64,000 nt of DNA from assembly GCF_009690905.1 (NCBI RefSeq), contig NZ_VOSW01000026.1, forward strand, positions 33,726 through 97,725, written 5' to 3'. The notes beneath the pieces were generated by a model that saw only the letters and a list, made by a program, of their open reading frames with translations, ran no database searches and was not told where the DNA came from. Source of the DNA: Paraburkholderia madseniana. GTDB lineage: Bacteria > Pseudomonadota > Gammaproteobacteria > Burkholderiales > Burkholderiaceae. Below, in pieces: positions 51,035 through 60,399 of this stretch. How positions within the stretch are numbered: the stretch's first letter is position 1; every line of letters starts with the position of its first letter. The position numbers were made by a program, and so were the translations under genes.

Positions 51035-51886
51035 CTACCTGCTCAAACTCATCAACGCATGCGCCCCCGAATCCGTCACTTCGACGAACCCGTCAATCTC
51101 CATCGCCAGTTCCCGCGGAAGCGCCAGCATATTGCACGACACCACGCGGTCGTAGATATTCTCCGTTCGTCCAAAGAAATTGGCCGGATTGAACAAAAGC
51201 GGCAAGTGCCACCACAACCGATATTCCTTCGACCACAACCACTCAATCAACGCCTGCGACCGATCGAACCGGTCGTTCTCCACATAAATCACCGGTCGCG
51301 AGCGGGCGATGGTTTCCTGCGCGCCCAGCAGCGCGTTCAACTCGAACCCTTCCACGTCGAGCTTAAGCAGCCCCACGGTATGTGAGCGCAGCGCGTCGTC
51401 CAGCCGCACGCACGGAACCGGGAGCGTGTTCGCCGCAGCCTCGGTCTGCATCGACACGCCGCCAAAGTTGCCCAGCGCATCGTAGTCCGGCTGCGCGAAA
51501 TACAGCGTCCCGGCTGTGGCCCCGCACGCATACGGCCACGCGAGCACATTGCGCATGCTGTTGGCCGCGAGATTCGCACAGAGGTTCTGAAAGATCACGG
51601 GCTGAGGCTCGAACGCGACGAGCACCTGGCGACGCGCCTGCGCCTCACGCGCCAGCATGATCGTATGCACGCCGATATTCGCACCGACTTCCACGACGAT
51701 GCCCGGCTGCACCAGCAACTGCCGCAACACGGCAGATTCGAGTTCGCTGCATTCACCGTATTCGATGAGCGCGCGGCCTAGATAGAAGTCGTTGGGATTG
51801 GCGAGCATCCAGCCATGACGCGTCTGGACGAGTTGCGTGTGTTCGCTGAGCGGCAGCGGAGCAGGAGGGCGCGTAACCATGGACAT
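51035..51886 (-). CDS. FkbM-family methyltransferase
   Basis: 283 residues. SAM-binding motif I is VVEVGANIGVHTIMLAREA, followed by VAFEPQPVIFQNLCANLAAN and the FkbM hallmark LLKLDVEGFELNALLGAQ. FkbM methyltransferases modify polyketides, glycans or lipids, and the substrate here is unknown. It is a single-gene unit with a terminator, divergent from nothing nearby, located between glyQ and the glutamate-synthase-like gene. Confidence 0.88.
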   Translation of the reverse strand: MSMVTRPPAPLPLSEHTQLVQTRHGWMLANPNDFYLGRALIEYGECSELESAVLRQLLVQPGIVVEVGANIGVHTIMLAREAQARRQVLVAFEPQPVIFQNLCANLAANSMRNVLAWPYACGATAGTLYFAQPDYDALGNFGGVSMQTEAAANTLPVPCVRLDDALRSHTVGLLKLDVEGFELNALLGAQETIARSRPVIYVENDRFDRSQALIEWLWSKEYRLWWHLPLLFNPANFFGRTENIYDRVVSCNMLALPRELAMEIDGFVEVTDSGAHALMSLSR

Positions 51887-52041
51887 TGAGCGGGAAAAAG
51901 ATCACGCAAATGTACGGTCCGCCGCTGTCCTTGTATATGAGACGAGCTCTTAAGGATTCTTATTTTTCTGCAAGAACTCGTCGTCAAATTCTAAGACCTA
52001 CGCAGCGATCGGCTCACGAGCCAATCGCCGCCACAACTGCC

Positions 52042-53652
52042 TTACGTCGCGGCCAGTTCAACCTTCGGCGCAAACGAATCGCTTTGCGCCATCGGCCAAT
52101 ATTTCTCGTACAACGTGTAGCGATAGTTGCCTTTCAGCAGATCGTTCGGATCGAGATACTTCAACAGATCGGACATCAACCGCACTTCATGCGACGACAC
52201 GCGCCGCACGATGTGATGCGCTCGCAATTCCGCCGGATGCTTGAGCCCCGCGGCCTGAATGATTTCCTTCAGCGCATGCAGCGTGTTGTGATGGAAGTTG
52301 AACACGCGCTCGGCCTTGTCCGGTACGACCAGCGCACGTTGACGAACCGGATCCTGGGTCGCGACGCCGGTCGGGCAGCGGCCGGTATGGCAGGTCTGCG
52401 CCTGAATGCAACCGACCGCGAACATGAAGCCACGCGCCGCATTGACCCAATCCGCGCCGATCGCCAAAGTCTTGGTGATATCGAACGCGGTAATCATCTT
52501 GCCGCTCGCGCCGATCCGGATGCGCTGACGCAAGCCGATGCCGACCAGCGTGTTGTGCACCAGCAGCAACCCTTCCTGCAACGGCACGCCGACGTGATCG
52601 GTGAACTCCAATGGCGCTGCGCCCGTGCCGCCTTCCGCACCGTCGACCACGATAAAGTCCGGCAGAATCCCCGTCTCCAGCATCGCCTTGGCAATGCCGA
52701 AGAATTCCCACGGATGCCCGATGCACAGCTTGAACCCGGTCGGCTTGCCTCCGGACAGCGTGCGCAAGCGGTCGACGAATTCGAGCAGGCCACGCGGCGA
52801 CGAGAATTCGGAGTGGGTAGCGGGCGAGATGCAATCGCGGCCCATTGGCACGCCGCGCGTTTCCGCAATCTCGGGCGTGATTTTCGCCGCTGGCAGCACG
52901 CCGCCGTGACCGGGCTTTGCACCTTGCGAGAGCTTCACCTCGATCATCTTCACTTGCGGCTCGGCGGCCTGCTTCGCGAACTTTTCCGCGCTGAAGGTAC
53001 CGTCGTCGTTACGGCAACCGAAATAGCCCGAAGCGATTTCCCAGATGATGTCGCCGCCATGCTCGCGGTGGTATTTCGACATCGAACCTTCGCCGGTGTC
53101 GTGTGCGAAGTTGCCTTTCTTCGCGCCGAGGTTCAGCGCCATGATCGCGTTCGCCGACAGCGAGCCGAAGCTCATCGCCGAGACGTTGAAGATCGACATC
53201 GAGTAGGGCTGCGCGCGATCCGGTCCGACGACGATACGGAAGTCGTGGTTATCGAGCTTGGTCGGCGCGAGCGAGTGGCTGATCCATTCGTGCGCGACGG
53301 CTTTGACGTCGAGTTCGGTGCCGTAAGGACGGCTATCCACGTCGTTCTTCGCGCGCTGATAGACGATGCTGCGTTGCGCGCGCGAGAACGGTTTCTCGTC
53401 GGTGTCGTCCTCGACGAAATACTGGCGGATCTCCGGGCGGATGAATTCGAACAGGAAACGGAAGTGGCCCCACAGCGGATAGTTACGCAGAATTGCGTGA
53501 TGCTGCTGCGTCAGATCGAACAGGCCGAGCGCGACGAGCGCCACCGGCACGATGATCCAGAACCACGAAATGTGCTGCGTCGCGCCAAGCAGAGCGCAGG
53601 CTGCGAACAGCACGACTGCGCACCACATCGCCAGATAACGTCGAGAAAACAT
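52042..53652 (-). CDS. FMN-binding glutamate-synthase-family protein
   Basis: 536 residues. Two N-terminal membrane segments (YLAMWCAVVLFAACALLGAT, WFWIIVPVALVALGLF) tether a GltB-like central domain: SAMSFGSLSANAIMALNLGA, the GEGSMSKYH loop, KPGHGGVLPAAKIT, DGAEGGTGAAPLEF and GKMITAFDITKTLAIGAD. Cysteines in GCIQAQTCHTGRCPTGVATQ may hold an iron-sulfur cluster. It lacks the glutamine amidotransferase domain and GltD partner, so it is probably not the main glutamate synthase. Its physiological reaction is unknown. The 3' end is 155 bases from the FkbM gene. Confidence 0.88.
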   Translation of the reverse strand: MFSRRYLAMWCAVVLFAACALLGATQHISWFWIIVPVALVALGLFDLTQQHHAILRNYPLWGHFRFLFEFIRPEIRQYFVEDDTDEKPFSRAQRSIVYQRAKNDVDSRPYGTELDVKAVAHEWISHSLAPTKLDNHDFRIVVGPDRAQPYSMSIFNVSAMSFGSLSANAIMALNLGAKKGNFAHDTGEGSMSKYHREHGGDIIWEIASGYFGCRNDDGTFSAEKFAKQAAEPQVKMIEVKLSQGAKPGHGGVLPAAKITPEIAETRGVPMGRDCISPATHSEFSSPRGLLEFVDRLRTLSGGKPTGFKLCIGHPWEFFGIAKAMLETGILPDFIVVDGAEGGTGAAPLEFTDHVGVPLQEGLLLVHNTLVGIGLRQRIRIGASGKMITAFDITKTLAIGADWVNAARGFMFAVGCIQAQTCHTGRCPTGVATQDPVRQRALVVPDKAERVFNFHHNTLHALKEIIQAAGLKHPAELRAHHIVRRVSSHEVRLMSDLLKYLDPNDLLKGNYRYTLYEKYWPMAQSDSFAPKVELAAT

Positions 53653-53864
53653 GGGGACTCCAGTGCAGTGAGGATCGTCGCGGAGGGATCGTCAACGCTG
53701 TCGGCGCAAACGGAGTCTGCCGCGAGGGGAACGAACACCTGTTTGTTATGGTGAAGCTAGCTGCGGCTCGAAGGTGAAACGCGTCGGTGAAGCGTGAAGA
53801 TGAGACATGCAGGTGAGGCGTGTGCGGCGGCGCCGAAGCGTTGCCGCACGATCGAACTCATGGT

Positions 53865-55010
53865 TCAACGGGCGGTGAGCAGGGCTGCCTGTTGCGGCTG
53901 GCGTGCCGTTGGCTGCCCAGTCACCGCGTGTTCGATGATGCCGCCGCCGAGACATACGTCGCCATCGTAGAGCACCGCAGATTGCCCCGGTGTGACAGCC
54001 CATTGCGCGGCGTCGAAATTCAGCTCGAAGAGGCCTTCGCCGACACCTGCCGCGCTGAAGGAGCACGGTGCGTCCGCTTGCCGGTAACGGGTTTTCGCGC
54101 CGCACGCGAAACCGTCGGCCGGCGGTTCGCCCGCGACCCAGCTCGTATTGCCTGCGGAAAGCGTATGGCTCAGCAGCCACGGATGGTCATGGCCTTGCGC
54201 GACATACAGCGTGTTCGACGCAATATCCTTGCCGGCGACGAACCACGGCTCGCCGCTGCCTTCCTTGCTGCCGCCGAGGCCGATGCCCTTGCGCTGCCCG
54301 AAGGTGTAAAACGCGAGGCCGATGTGTTCGCCGACCACTTTGCCGTCGGTGGTTTTCATCGGACCGGGTTTGGTCGGCAGATAGCGGTTCAGGAAGTCGC
54401 GGAACGGCCGTTCGCCGATGAAGCAGATGCCGGTCGAATCTTTCTTCTTCGCATTCGGCAGCGCGATCTGTTCGGCGATCTCGCGGACTTTGGTTTTCGG
54501 AATCTCGCCCAAAGGAAACAGCGTTTTCGACAACTGCGCCTGGTTCAGCCGATGCAGGAAGTACGACTGGTCCTTCGTATGATCGAAGGCCTTCAGCAGT
54601 TCGAAGCGGCCGTTGTTCTCGCGCACGCGCGCATAGTGGCCGGTCGCGATGGTTTCCGCGCCGAGCGACATCGCGTGATCGAGGAAGGCCTTGAACTTGA
54701 TTTCGGCGTTGCACAGCACGTCTGGATTCGGTGTGCGGCCGGCCGAATATTCGCGCAGGAATTCGGCAAACACGCGGTCTTTGTATTCGGCGGCGAAGTT
54801 GACCGCTTCCACGTCGATCCCGATCAGGTCCGCCACCGAGACGACGTCGATCCAGTCCTGCCGCGTCGAGCAGTACTCGCTGTCATCGTCGTCTTCCCAG
54901 TTTTTCATGAACAGGCCGACCACGTCGTAGCCCTGTTCCTTCAGCAGCCACGCGGTAACCGACGAATCGACGCCGCCCGACATGCCTACTACGACTTTCT
55001 GCTTGCTCAT
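53865..55010 (-). CDS. mnmA: MnmA tRNA-specific 2-thiouridylase
   Basis: 381 residues. The PP-loop GMSGGVDSSVTA (9-20) binds ATP. Catalytic cysteines are Cys100 (NPDVLCNAEIKF) and Cys196 (STGICFIGERPF), equivalent to E. coli Cys102 and Cys199. It thiolates U34 of Lys, Glu and Gln tRNAs using sulfur relayed from IscS. It lies just downstream of a NUDIX gene, the same pair found in E. coli as nudJ-mnmA. The C-terminus has a short Gln/Ala tail not usual in the family. Confidence 0.96.
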   Translation of the reverse strand: MSKQKVVVGMSGGVDSSVTAWLLKEQGYDVVGLFMKNWEDDDDSEYCSTRQDWIDVVSVADLIGIDVEAVNFAAEYKDRVFAEFLREYSAGRTPNPDVLCNAEIKFKAFLDHAMSLGAETIATGHYARVRENNGRFELLKAFDHTKDQSYFLHRLNQAQLSKTLFPLGEIPKTKVREIAEQIALPNAKKKDSTGICFIGERPFRDFLNRYLPTKPGPMKTTDGKVVGEHIGLAFYTFGQRKGIGLGGSKEGSGEPWFVAGKDIASNTLYVAQGHDHPWLLSHTLSAGNTSWVAGEPPADGFACGAKTRYRQADAPCSFSAAGVGEGLFELNFDAAQWAVTPGQSAVLYDGDVCLGGGIIEHAVTGQPTARQPQQAALLTAR

Positions 55011-55114
55011 AAGGTGCTCACTGGGTACTGCGGAACTTCGTTGATCGTGGGTGGACCGTGTTGCCCTGTCGTCTGCCTGACCGCTCGTGACAGATCAGGC
55101 CCGCTTGTGACGGG

Positions 55115-55597
55115 TCACGCCTGTTTTTGCCCGACCGAATGCGTGTGCACGAAGTCGAGCGGGAAACGCCGTCCCGCGAGGTAATCGTCGAGACATTGCA
55201 TGACAAGCGGCGTGCGATGCCGTTCGGGGCAGGCGCGTAGTTCGTCGGCGCTCATCCACAGTGTGCGGACGATGTCGGGATCGAGCGCGCGCTCGGTATC
55301 CGCTTTGCCGCTCGTGCCGCAATAGGTGAAGCGCAGATACGTCACGCCCTCACTGCCGGGCCGCTCGAAATGCGTCATATACATGCCGACCAGCGCCTCG
55401 GGCGTGAACGGTTGCGCGGTTTCCTCGAGCGTTTCGCGGATGACCGCTTCCAGAAGCGTTTCGCCCGCTTCCAGATGGCCGGCGGGCTGATTCAGGCGCA
55501 GGCCGTCGGCGGTATGTTCCTCGACCACGAGAAAACGCCCGTCACGCTCGACGATGGCCGCAACGGTGACGTGCGGCAGCCAGGTTTCCGGTTTCAT
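55115..55597 (-). CDS. nudJ: NUDIX hydrolase (NudJ-like)
   Basis: 160 residues. The NUDIX box is GHLEAGETLLEAVIRETLEE (40-59), with Gly40, Glu46, Arg54-Glu55 and Glu58-Glu59 matching GX5EX7REUXEE. The N-terminus WLPHVTVAAIVERDGRFLVV matches NudJ, a phosphatase acting on nucleoside tri- and diphosphates and on HMP-PP. It precedes mnmA by 104 bases on the same strand. A YmfB/NudJ identity is likely but not certain. Confidence 0.86.
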   Translation of the reverse strand: MKPETWLPHVTVAAIVERDGRFLVVEEHTADGLRLNQPAGHLEAGETLLEAVIRETLEETAQPFTPEALVGMYMTHFERPGSEGVTYLRFTYCGTSGKADTERALDPDIVRTLWMSADELRACPERHRTPLVMQCLDDYLAGRRFPLDFVHTHSVGQKQA

Positions 55598-55832
55598 GGG
55601 TGCGCATTTTACCGTTTATGGGCCTGGGCTGCCTGGAAGCGGGCGGGCGGCTGCGAGGGCCGCTCAGCCCCAGCCAACGAGCCGCGTCGCCCGCCGGGCA
55701 CCCCCGGATTGTCCCCGATTTCTGCGCACCCCCAGGTTTCGGTTAAAGTGACGCCGTTAGCCGTTGCACTTGCAAGCCGGCGTGCCTCGTCGGCAGCTCT
55801 GTCGTAAAACAGGAAGTCGAGGAGGAGAAAAG

Positions 55833-56975
55833 ATGCACATCGGAGTGCCAGCCGAGACGCGCGCGCACGAAACCCGCGTCGCCGCGACGCCCGAAACGGT
55901 CAAGAAGTATGTGACCCAGGGCCACCGGGTCACGATCCAGAGCGGCGCCGGCACCGGCGCAAGCTTTCCTGACGAAGCTTTTACAGCCGCCGGCGCTGAA
56001 ATCGTCGACGCGGCTACTGCTTTTGGGGCTGATCTGGTCCTCAAGGTCCAGTCGCCGACCGATGCCGAGTTGCCGCTTCTGAAGCGCGGCGCGACGCTGG
56101 TCGGCATGCTTGATCCGTTTAATACCGAAAACTCATCAAAGCTGGCGGCCGCGGGTGTCACCGCGTTCGCTCTGGAAGCCGCGCCAAGAACCACCCGTGC
56201 GCAGAGCCTTGACGTGCTGTCGTCGCAGGCGAACATCGCCGGATACAAGGCGGTGCTGCTGGCTGCCACGCTTTATCCCCGCTTCATGCCGATGCTGATG
56301 ACCGCGGCGGGCACTGTCAAAGCGGCCCGAGTTCTGATTCTCGGCGCAGGTGTGGCCGGTCTGCAGGCCATCGCGACCGCCAAGCGCCTCGGCGCCGTGA
56401 TCGAAGCGTCCGACGTGCGTCCGGCGGTCAAGGAGCAGATCGAATCGCTCGGCGCCAAGTTCCTCGATGTGCCTTATGAAACCGACGAGGAGCGTGAAGC
56501 CGCGCAGGGCGTCGGCGGCTACGCGCGGCCGATGCCGCCTTCGTGGCTTGCGCGGCAATCCGCACTGGTTCACGAGCGGGCCAAACAGGCTGACGTCGTG
56601 ATCTCGACCGCCCTGATCCCGGGCCGTGCTGCGCCGACACTGATCTCAGTGGAAACCGTGCAGGCGATGAAACCCGGCTCCGTGCTGGTGGACCTCGCGG
56701 CAGGACGCGGCGCCGAGTACGAAGGCCGTCGCGGCGGCAACTGCCCGCTGACCGAAGCGGACCAGGTCGTCACCCGAAACGGCGTGCAGATCGTCGGCTA
56801 TACGAATCTGGCCTCGATGGTCCCCGCCGATGCGTCGTCCCTATACGCACGCAACCTGCTCGACTTCCTGAAGCTGATCATCACCAAGGAAGGCGCCCTG
56901 AACATCGATCTCGCGGACGACATCGTCGCGGCCACGCTGCTGGCCCGTGACGGCGAAGTCACGCGCAAGGCATAG
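55833..56975 (+). CDS. pntAA: PntAA, NAD(P) transhydrogenase alpha subunit part 1
   Basis: 380 residues from ATG 55833 behind GAGGAGGAGAAAAG. It is the NAD(H)-binding domain I: HIGVPAETRAHETRVAATPE, the nucleotide fold VLILGAGVAGLQAIATAKRL, and YTNLASMVPADASSLYARNL. The soluble domain is encoded separately from its membrane part, as in the three-subunit enzyme of Rhodospirillum and Burkholderia. The complex couples hydride transfer between NADH and NADP+ to proton entry. The gene starts the pnt operon. Confidence 0.96.
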   Translation: MHIGVPAETRAHETRVAATPETVKKYVTQGHRVTIQSGAGTGASFPDEAFTAAGAEIVDAATAFGADLVLKVQSPTDAELPLLKRGATLVGMLDPFNTENSSKLAAAGVTAFALEAAPRTTRAQSLDVLSSQANIAGYKAVLLAATLYPRFMPMLMTAAGTVKAARVLILGAGVAGLQAIATAKRLGAVIEASDVRPAVKEQIESLGAKFLDVPYETDEEREAAQGVGGYARPMPPSWLARQSALVHERAKQADVVISTALIPGRAAPTLISVETVQAMKPGSVLVDLAAGRGAEYEGRRGGNCPLTEADQVVTRNGVQIVGYTNLASMVPADASSLYARNLLDFLKLIITKEGALNIDLADDIVAATLLARDGEVTRKA

Positions 56976-56987
56976 AGGAGAACGGCG

Positions 56988-57320
56988 ATGGAAGTCATCA
57001 ACCACACCGTCATCAACCTGATCATCTTCGTGCTGGCGATTTACGTCGGCTACCACGTCGTCTGGAACGTCACGCCCGCGCTGCACACGCCGCTGATGGC
57101 CGTGACCAACGCGATTTCGGCGATCGTGATCGTCGGCGCGATGCTTGCCGCAGGCCTCACCGTGGGCGACACCGGCAAGTTCTTCGGCACGCTCGCCGTC
57201 GCGCTTGCGGCGGTGAACGTGTTCGGCGGATTTCTGGTGACGAGGCGAATGCTGGAGATGTTCCGCAAGAAAGAGCCGAAGAAGCTCATCGCTGACAAGA
57301 CGGCCAAGGAGAATGCGTAA
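56988..57320 (+). CDS. pntAB: PntAB, NAD(P) transhydrogenase alpha subunit part 2
   Basis: 110 residues with three or four membrane segments (INLIIFVLAIYVGYHVVW, LMAVTNAISAIVIVGAML, AVALAAVNVFGGFLVTRRML). It is the small membrane part of transhydrogenase domain II. It starts 12 bases after pntAA, and its stop overlaps the pntB start by one base (TAATG). Confidence 0.95.
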   Translation: MEVINHTVINLIIFVLAIYVGYHVVWNVTPALHTPLMAVTNAISAIVIVGAMLAAGLTVGDTGKFFGTLAVALAAVNVFGGFLVTRRMLEMFRKKEPKKLIADKTAKENA

Positions 57321-58774
57321 TGAGTCTGAACGTCGTCACGCTGCTTTATCTGGTCGCGTCGGTCTGTTTCATTCAGGCGCTCAAGGGGCTGTCGAATCCG
57401 AAGACGGCGCGCACCGGCAACACCTTCGGCATGGTCGGGATGGCGATTGCGATCCTCACCACCATCGCGCTGATCGTCAAACAGGCGAATGCGCTCGGCT
57501 CGAATCTTGGGTTAGGGCTCGGCCTGCTGCTGGTCGCACTGGTGATCGGCGGCGCGATCGGCGCGTTCGTCGCCGCGCGCGTCGAGATGACCAAGATGCC
57601 GGAACTGGTCGCGGCGATGCACTCGCTGATCGGTCTTGCGGCCGTGTGTATCGCGTATGCGGTGGTGTCGGAGCCGTCGGCCTTCGGTCTGGTCGATCCG
57701 GAGAATCCGGTGCCGGGCTTCCTGCCGTACGGCAATCGCGTCGAGCTGTTCATCGGCACGTTCGTCGGCGCGATTACGTTCTCCGGTTCGGTGATCGCGT
57801 TCGGCAAGCTGTCGGGCAAGTACAAGTTCCGGTTGTTCCAGGGCGCGCCGGTCGTCTATGCAGGGCAGCATCTGATCAACCTGTTCCTCGCGCTCGCGAT
57901 GCTCGGCTTCGGCGTGATCTTCTTCCTCACGCAGTCGTGGTTGCCGTTCATCATCATGACGATCATCGCCTTCGTGCTCGGCGTGCTGATCATCATCCCG
58001 ATCGGCGGCGCGGATATGCCGGTGGTCGTGTCGATGCTGAACTCGTATTCGGGCTGGGCGGCGGCGGGCATCGGCTTCTCGCTGAACAATCCGATGCTGA
58101 TCATCGCGGGCTCGCTGGTGGGCTCGTCGGGTGCGATCCTGTCGTACATCATGTGCCGGGCGATGAACCGCTCGTTCTTCAACGTGATACTCGGCGGCTT
58201 CGGTAACGAGGCGGGTGCGGCGGCAGCAGGTGGGTCGGCGGAGCAGCGTCCGGTGAAATCCGGTTCGGCTGATGACGCTTCGTTCATGCTCGGCAATGCC
58301 GAAACCGTGGTGATCGTGCCGGGTTACGGTCTTGCGGTGGCGCGTGCGCAGCATGCACTGAAGGAGCTCACCGACAAGCTGGTCGAGAAGGGCATCGAGG
58401 TGAAGTACGCGATTCACCCGGTGGCCGGACGGATGCCGGGACACATGAACGTACTGCTTGCCGAAGCCGAAGTGCCGTACGACATGGTCTACGAAATGGA
58501 CGATATCAACGGCGAGTTCGGTCAGGTCGACGTGGTGCTGGTGCTCGGTGCGAACGACGTGGTGAATCCGGCCGCGAAGAACGATCCGAAGTCGCCGATC
58601 GCGGGCATGCCGATCATCGAGGCGTACAAGGCGCGCACGGTGATCGTGAACAAGCGTTCGATGGCGGCGGGTTACGCCGGCCTCGACAACGACCTGTTCT
58701 ACATGGACAAGACGATGATGGTGTTCGGCGACGCGAAGAAGGTGATCGAGGATATGGTGAAGGCGGTGGAATAA
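57320..58774 (+). CDS. pntB: PntB, NAD(P) transhydrogenase beta subunit
   Basis: 484 residues. Nine or so membrane segments form the rest of domain II, then the NADP-binding domain III at the C-terminus with VVIVPGYGLAVARAQHALKE, YAIHPVAGRMPGHMNVLLAE and VDVVLVLGANDVVNPAA. Full length, translationally coupled to pntAB. It completes the proton-translocating transhydrogenase. Confidence 0.97.
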   Translation: MSLNVVTLLYLVASVCFIQALKGLSNPKTARTGNTFGMVGMAIAILTTIALIVKQANALGSNLGLGLGLLLVALVIGGAIGAFVAARVEMTKMPELVAAMHSLIGLAAVCIAYAVVSEPSAFGLVDPENPVPGFLPYGNRVELFIGTFVGAITFSGSVIAFGKLSGKYKFRLFQGAPVVYAGQHLINLFLALAMLGFGVIFFLTQSWLPFIIMTIIAFVLGVLIIIPIGGADMPVVVSMLNSYSGWAAAGIGFSLNNPMLIIAGSLVGSSGAILSYIMCRAMNRSFFNVILGGFGNEAGAAAAGGSAEQRPVKSGSADDASFMLGNAETVVIVPGYGLAVARAQHALKELTDKLVEKGIEVKYAIHPVAGRMPGHMNVLLAEAEVPYDMVYEMDDINGEFGQVDVVLVLGANDVVNPAAKNDPKSPIAGMPIIEAYKARTVIVNKRSMAAGYAGLDNDLFYMDKTMMVFGDAKKVIEDMVKAVE

Positions 58775-58877
58775 CAGCGCTACTGTGCTACGCGGCCTGC
58801 CTCGCAGCGGGCCGCGAACTGCCAGATACGCGGCTGATGCGTGCGCGAAATCTGGCCGAGGCAAGGCGCTTCGTGAT

Positions 58878-59564
58878 TCACCGCGGCTTCGCATTCACAT
58901 GCCGCAGCCAATCCGCCAATCGTCGTCCTTCCTGATCCGGATACGTTTCGAGTACCTCAAGATCCCGGATCCGCTCCAACCCGAAATTGCGGAAATCGCT
59001 GCGCAATTCGCACCACGCGCCGAGCGTCCAGCGCGCGCCCCAATAAGCCAGCGACAGCGGCCACACGCGCCGCTCGGTCTCTGCGCTATTCGCATCGGTA
59101 TAGGCAAAACTCACCACCTGACGTGCATCGATCGCCCGATGCAGCACATCCACCTTCGCTGAAAACTCCGCCTTGATATGAAACGACGGCGCGAAGATCG
59201 CCAGACGTTCGATCGTTGCGCGCTTGTCGGCGGGCATGGCCGAGGCAATCTTCGCCAACGCCCCGCGTGCGCCGCTCGCGAAGCCGGCGCCGCCCCACGA
59301 TTCGAGCATCCGCGCGCCTGCTGCGAGCGCGGCCAGTTCATCGGCGGTGAAGGTGAGCGGCGGCAGGCTCGCCGCGCGGCTCAACCGGTAGCCGATGCCC
59401 GCTTCGCCTTCGATTGGCACGCCTGACAGTTGCAGATCGCGCACGTCGCGATAGACCGTGCGCAGCGAGATATGCAGCCAGTCGGCGAGTTGTTGCGCGG
59501 TGGTCAGACGCCGTCCGCGCAACAGTTCGGCGATCTGGAACAGACGGTCGGCGCGGCGCGTCAT
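58878..59564 (-). CDS. YafY-type transcriptional regulator (HTH plus WYL)
   Basis: 228 residues from ATG 59564. An N-terminal winged helix (RADRLFQIAELLRGRRLTTA, SLRTVYRDVRDLQLSGVPIE) is followed by a WYL ligand-binding domain: RAIDARQVVSFAYTDANSAE, VWPLSLAYWGARWTLGAWCE and FRNFGLERIRDLEVLE. WYL domains sense nucleic acids or small molecules. It lies 120 bases downstream of a glyoxalase-fold gene on the same strand and may control it. Confidence 0.9.
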   Translation of the reverse strand: MTRRADRLFQIAELLRGRRLTTAQQLADWLHISLRTVYRDVRDLQLSGVPIEGEAGIGYRLSRAASLPPLTFTADELAALAAGARMLESWGGAGFASGARGALAKIASAMPADKRATIERLAIFAPSFHIKAEFSAKVDVLHRAIDARQVVSFAYTDANSAETERRVWPLSLAYWGARWTLGAWCELRSDFRNFGLERIRDLEVLETYPDQEGRRLADWLRHVNAKPR

Positions 59565-59684
59565 CGTGGGCGTCTTGTAGAAAAGGACAGGAACAGTCCC
59601 GCGATGATAGCGCCGCATGCCGCGCTCCGGTCAGCGTTCTGCGCGGTGCCTGCTGGCCGCCGCGCTTGTGCGCCGCGTTGGCTG

Positions 59685-60068
59685 TTAGCCGTTGGTCAAC
59701 GAATGCAGGCCGAGGCGGTTGCCCTCCGTGTCGGTGAAGAACGCGATGTAGCCGATGTCCTGCGGCAACTTGATCACCGGACCATCGGTCTTGCCGCCAG
59801 CCTTTTCGATGCGGGCGAGGGTGGCGTCGACGGTCGGCCGGGCGTTCAGATAGACGAGCACGCCGTCGTCGGAGGGCGTCATCGACGGGCTATGGATGAT
59901 CGCGCCGCCGGTGGCCGGTTCCTCGTAGCCGAAGATGGCGATCGGCTGGCCGCCAATTTCCTCGCGAGTCAGTTTGACGTCGAGCCCGGCTTCGTAAAAG
60001 CGAACGGCGCGCTCGAAATCGACGGACGGAATCTCAAACCATGCAACAACTTTGGATGATGCGAACAT
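59685..60068 (-). CDS. VOC (glyoxalase-fold) protein
   Basis: 127 residues from ATG 60068 with AGGAG upstream. The vicinal-oxygen-chelate pattern is clear: VAWFEIPSVDFERAVRFYEA, GGQPIAIFGYEEPATGGAII and IGYIAFFTDTEGNRLGLHS. The usual metal ligands are only partly present, so it could bind a small molecule or give drug tolerance. It is paired with the YafY-type gene, a frequent combination in Burkholderia. Confidence 0.85.
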   Translation of the reverse strand: MFASSKVVAWFEIPSVDFERAVRFYEAGLDVKLTREEIGGQPIAIFGYEEPATGGAIIHSPSMTPSDDGVLVYLNARPTVDATLARIEKAGGKTDGPVIKLPQDIGYIAFFTDTEGNRLGLHSLTNG

Positions 60069-60344
60069 GACACTCTCCTGGGGATGGCGGTAAGCCGTGC
60101 AAAGCGCCGGATGGCGTGAGAAGGAGTGTGCGGGGGGGCTACTGACAGCGTAGTGTCAGTAGGGAGTGGCGGGCGTAGCAAAAGGACGTGGTGGTCGAAG
60201 AGCCGGCAGCCGTGGCGGGATGGTAGAGCGGCAGAGCGCGCGGGATGGCCGAATGGCGGGGCGAGGCGGCCGCGAACGGAGGAACGGAGAAGCTGGTGTG
60301 ACAACAGGTGGGATCCAACCCCGGCCGATCGCCGAGCTACCGGC
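60069..60344. other. intergenic region
   Basis: About 275 bases of purine-rich sequence (repeated GGCGGG/GGAGG-like units near 60190-60300) between the VOC gene and the rlmL terminator. No gene recognised. Confidence 0.4.
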
Positions 60345-60379
60345 AAAAAAAAACCGCGGACCAGAATCCGCGGGTTTTT
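60345..60379 (-). terminator. rho-independent terminator of the rlmL-like gene
   Basis: TCCGCGG (60367-60373) pairs with CCGCGGA (60354-60360). Read leftward, the stem is followed by a run of nine T. On the plus strand it has five T and could also stop rightward transcripts. Confidence 0.85.
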
Positions 60380-60399
60380 CAGTGCTGCTCTGCTCCGGC

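Noticed and set aside
51886..53754. 622-residue open frame antisense to the glutamate-synthase-like gene
   Set aside because: Same artefact; composition is Arg/Gln/His-rich with no motif.
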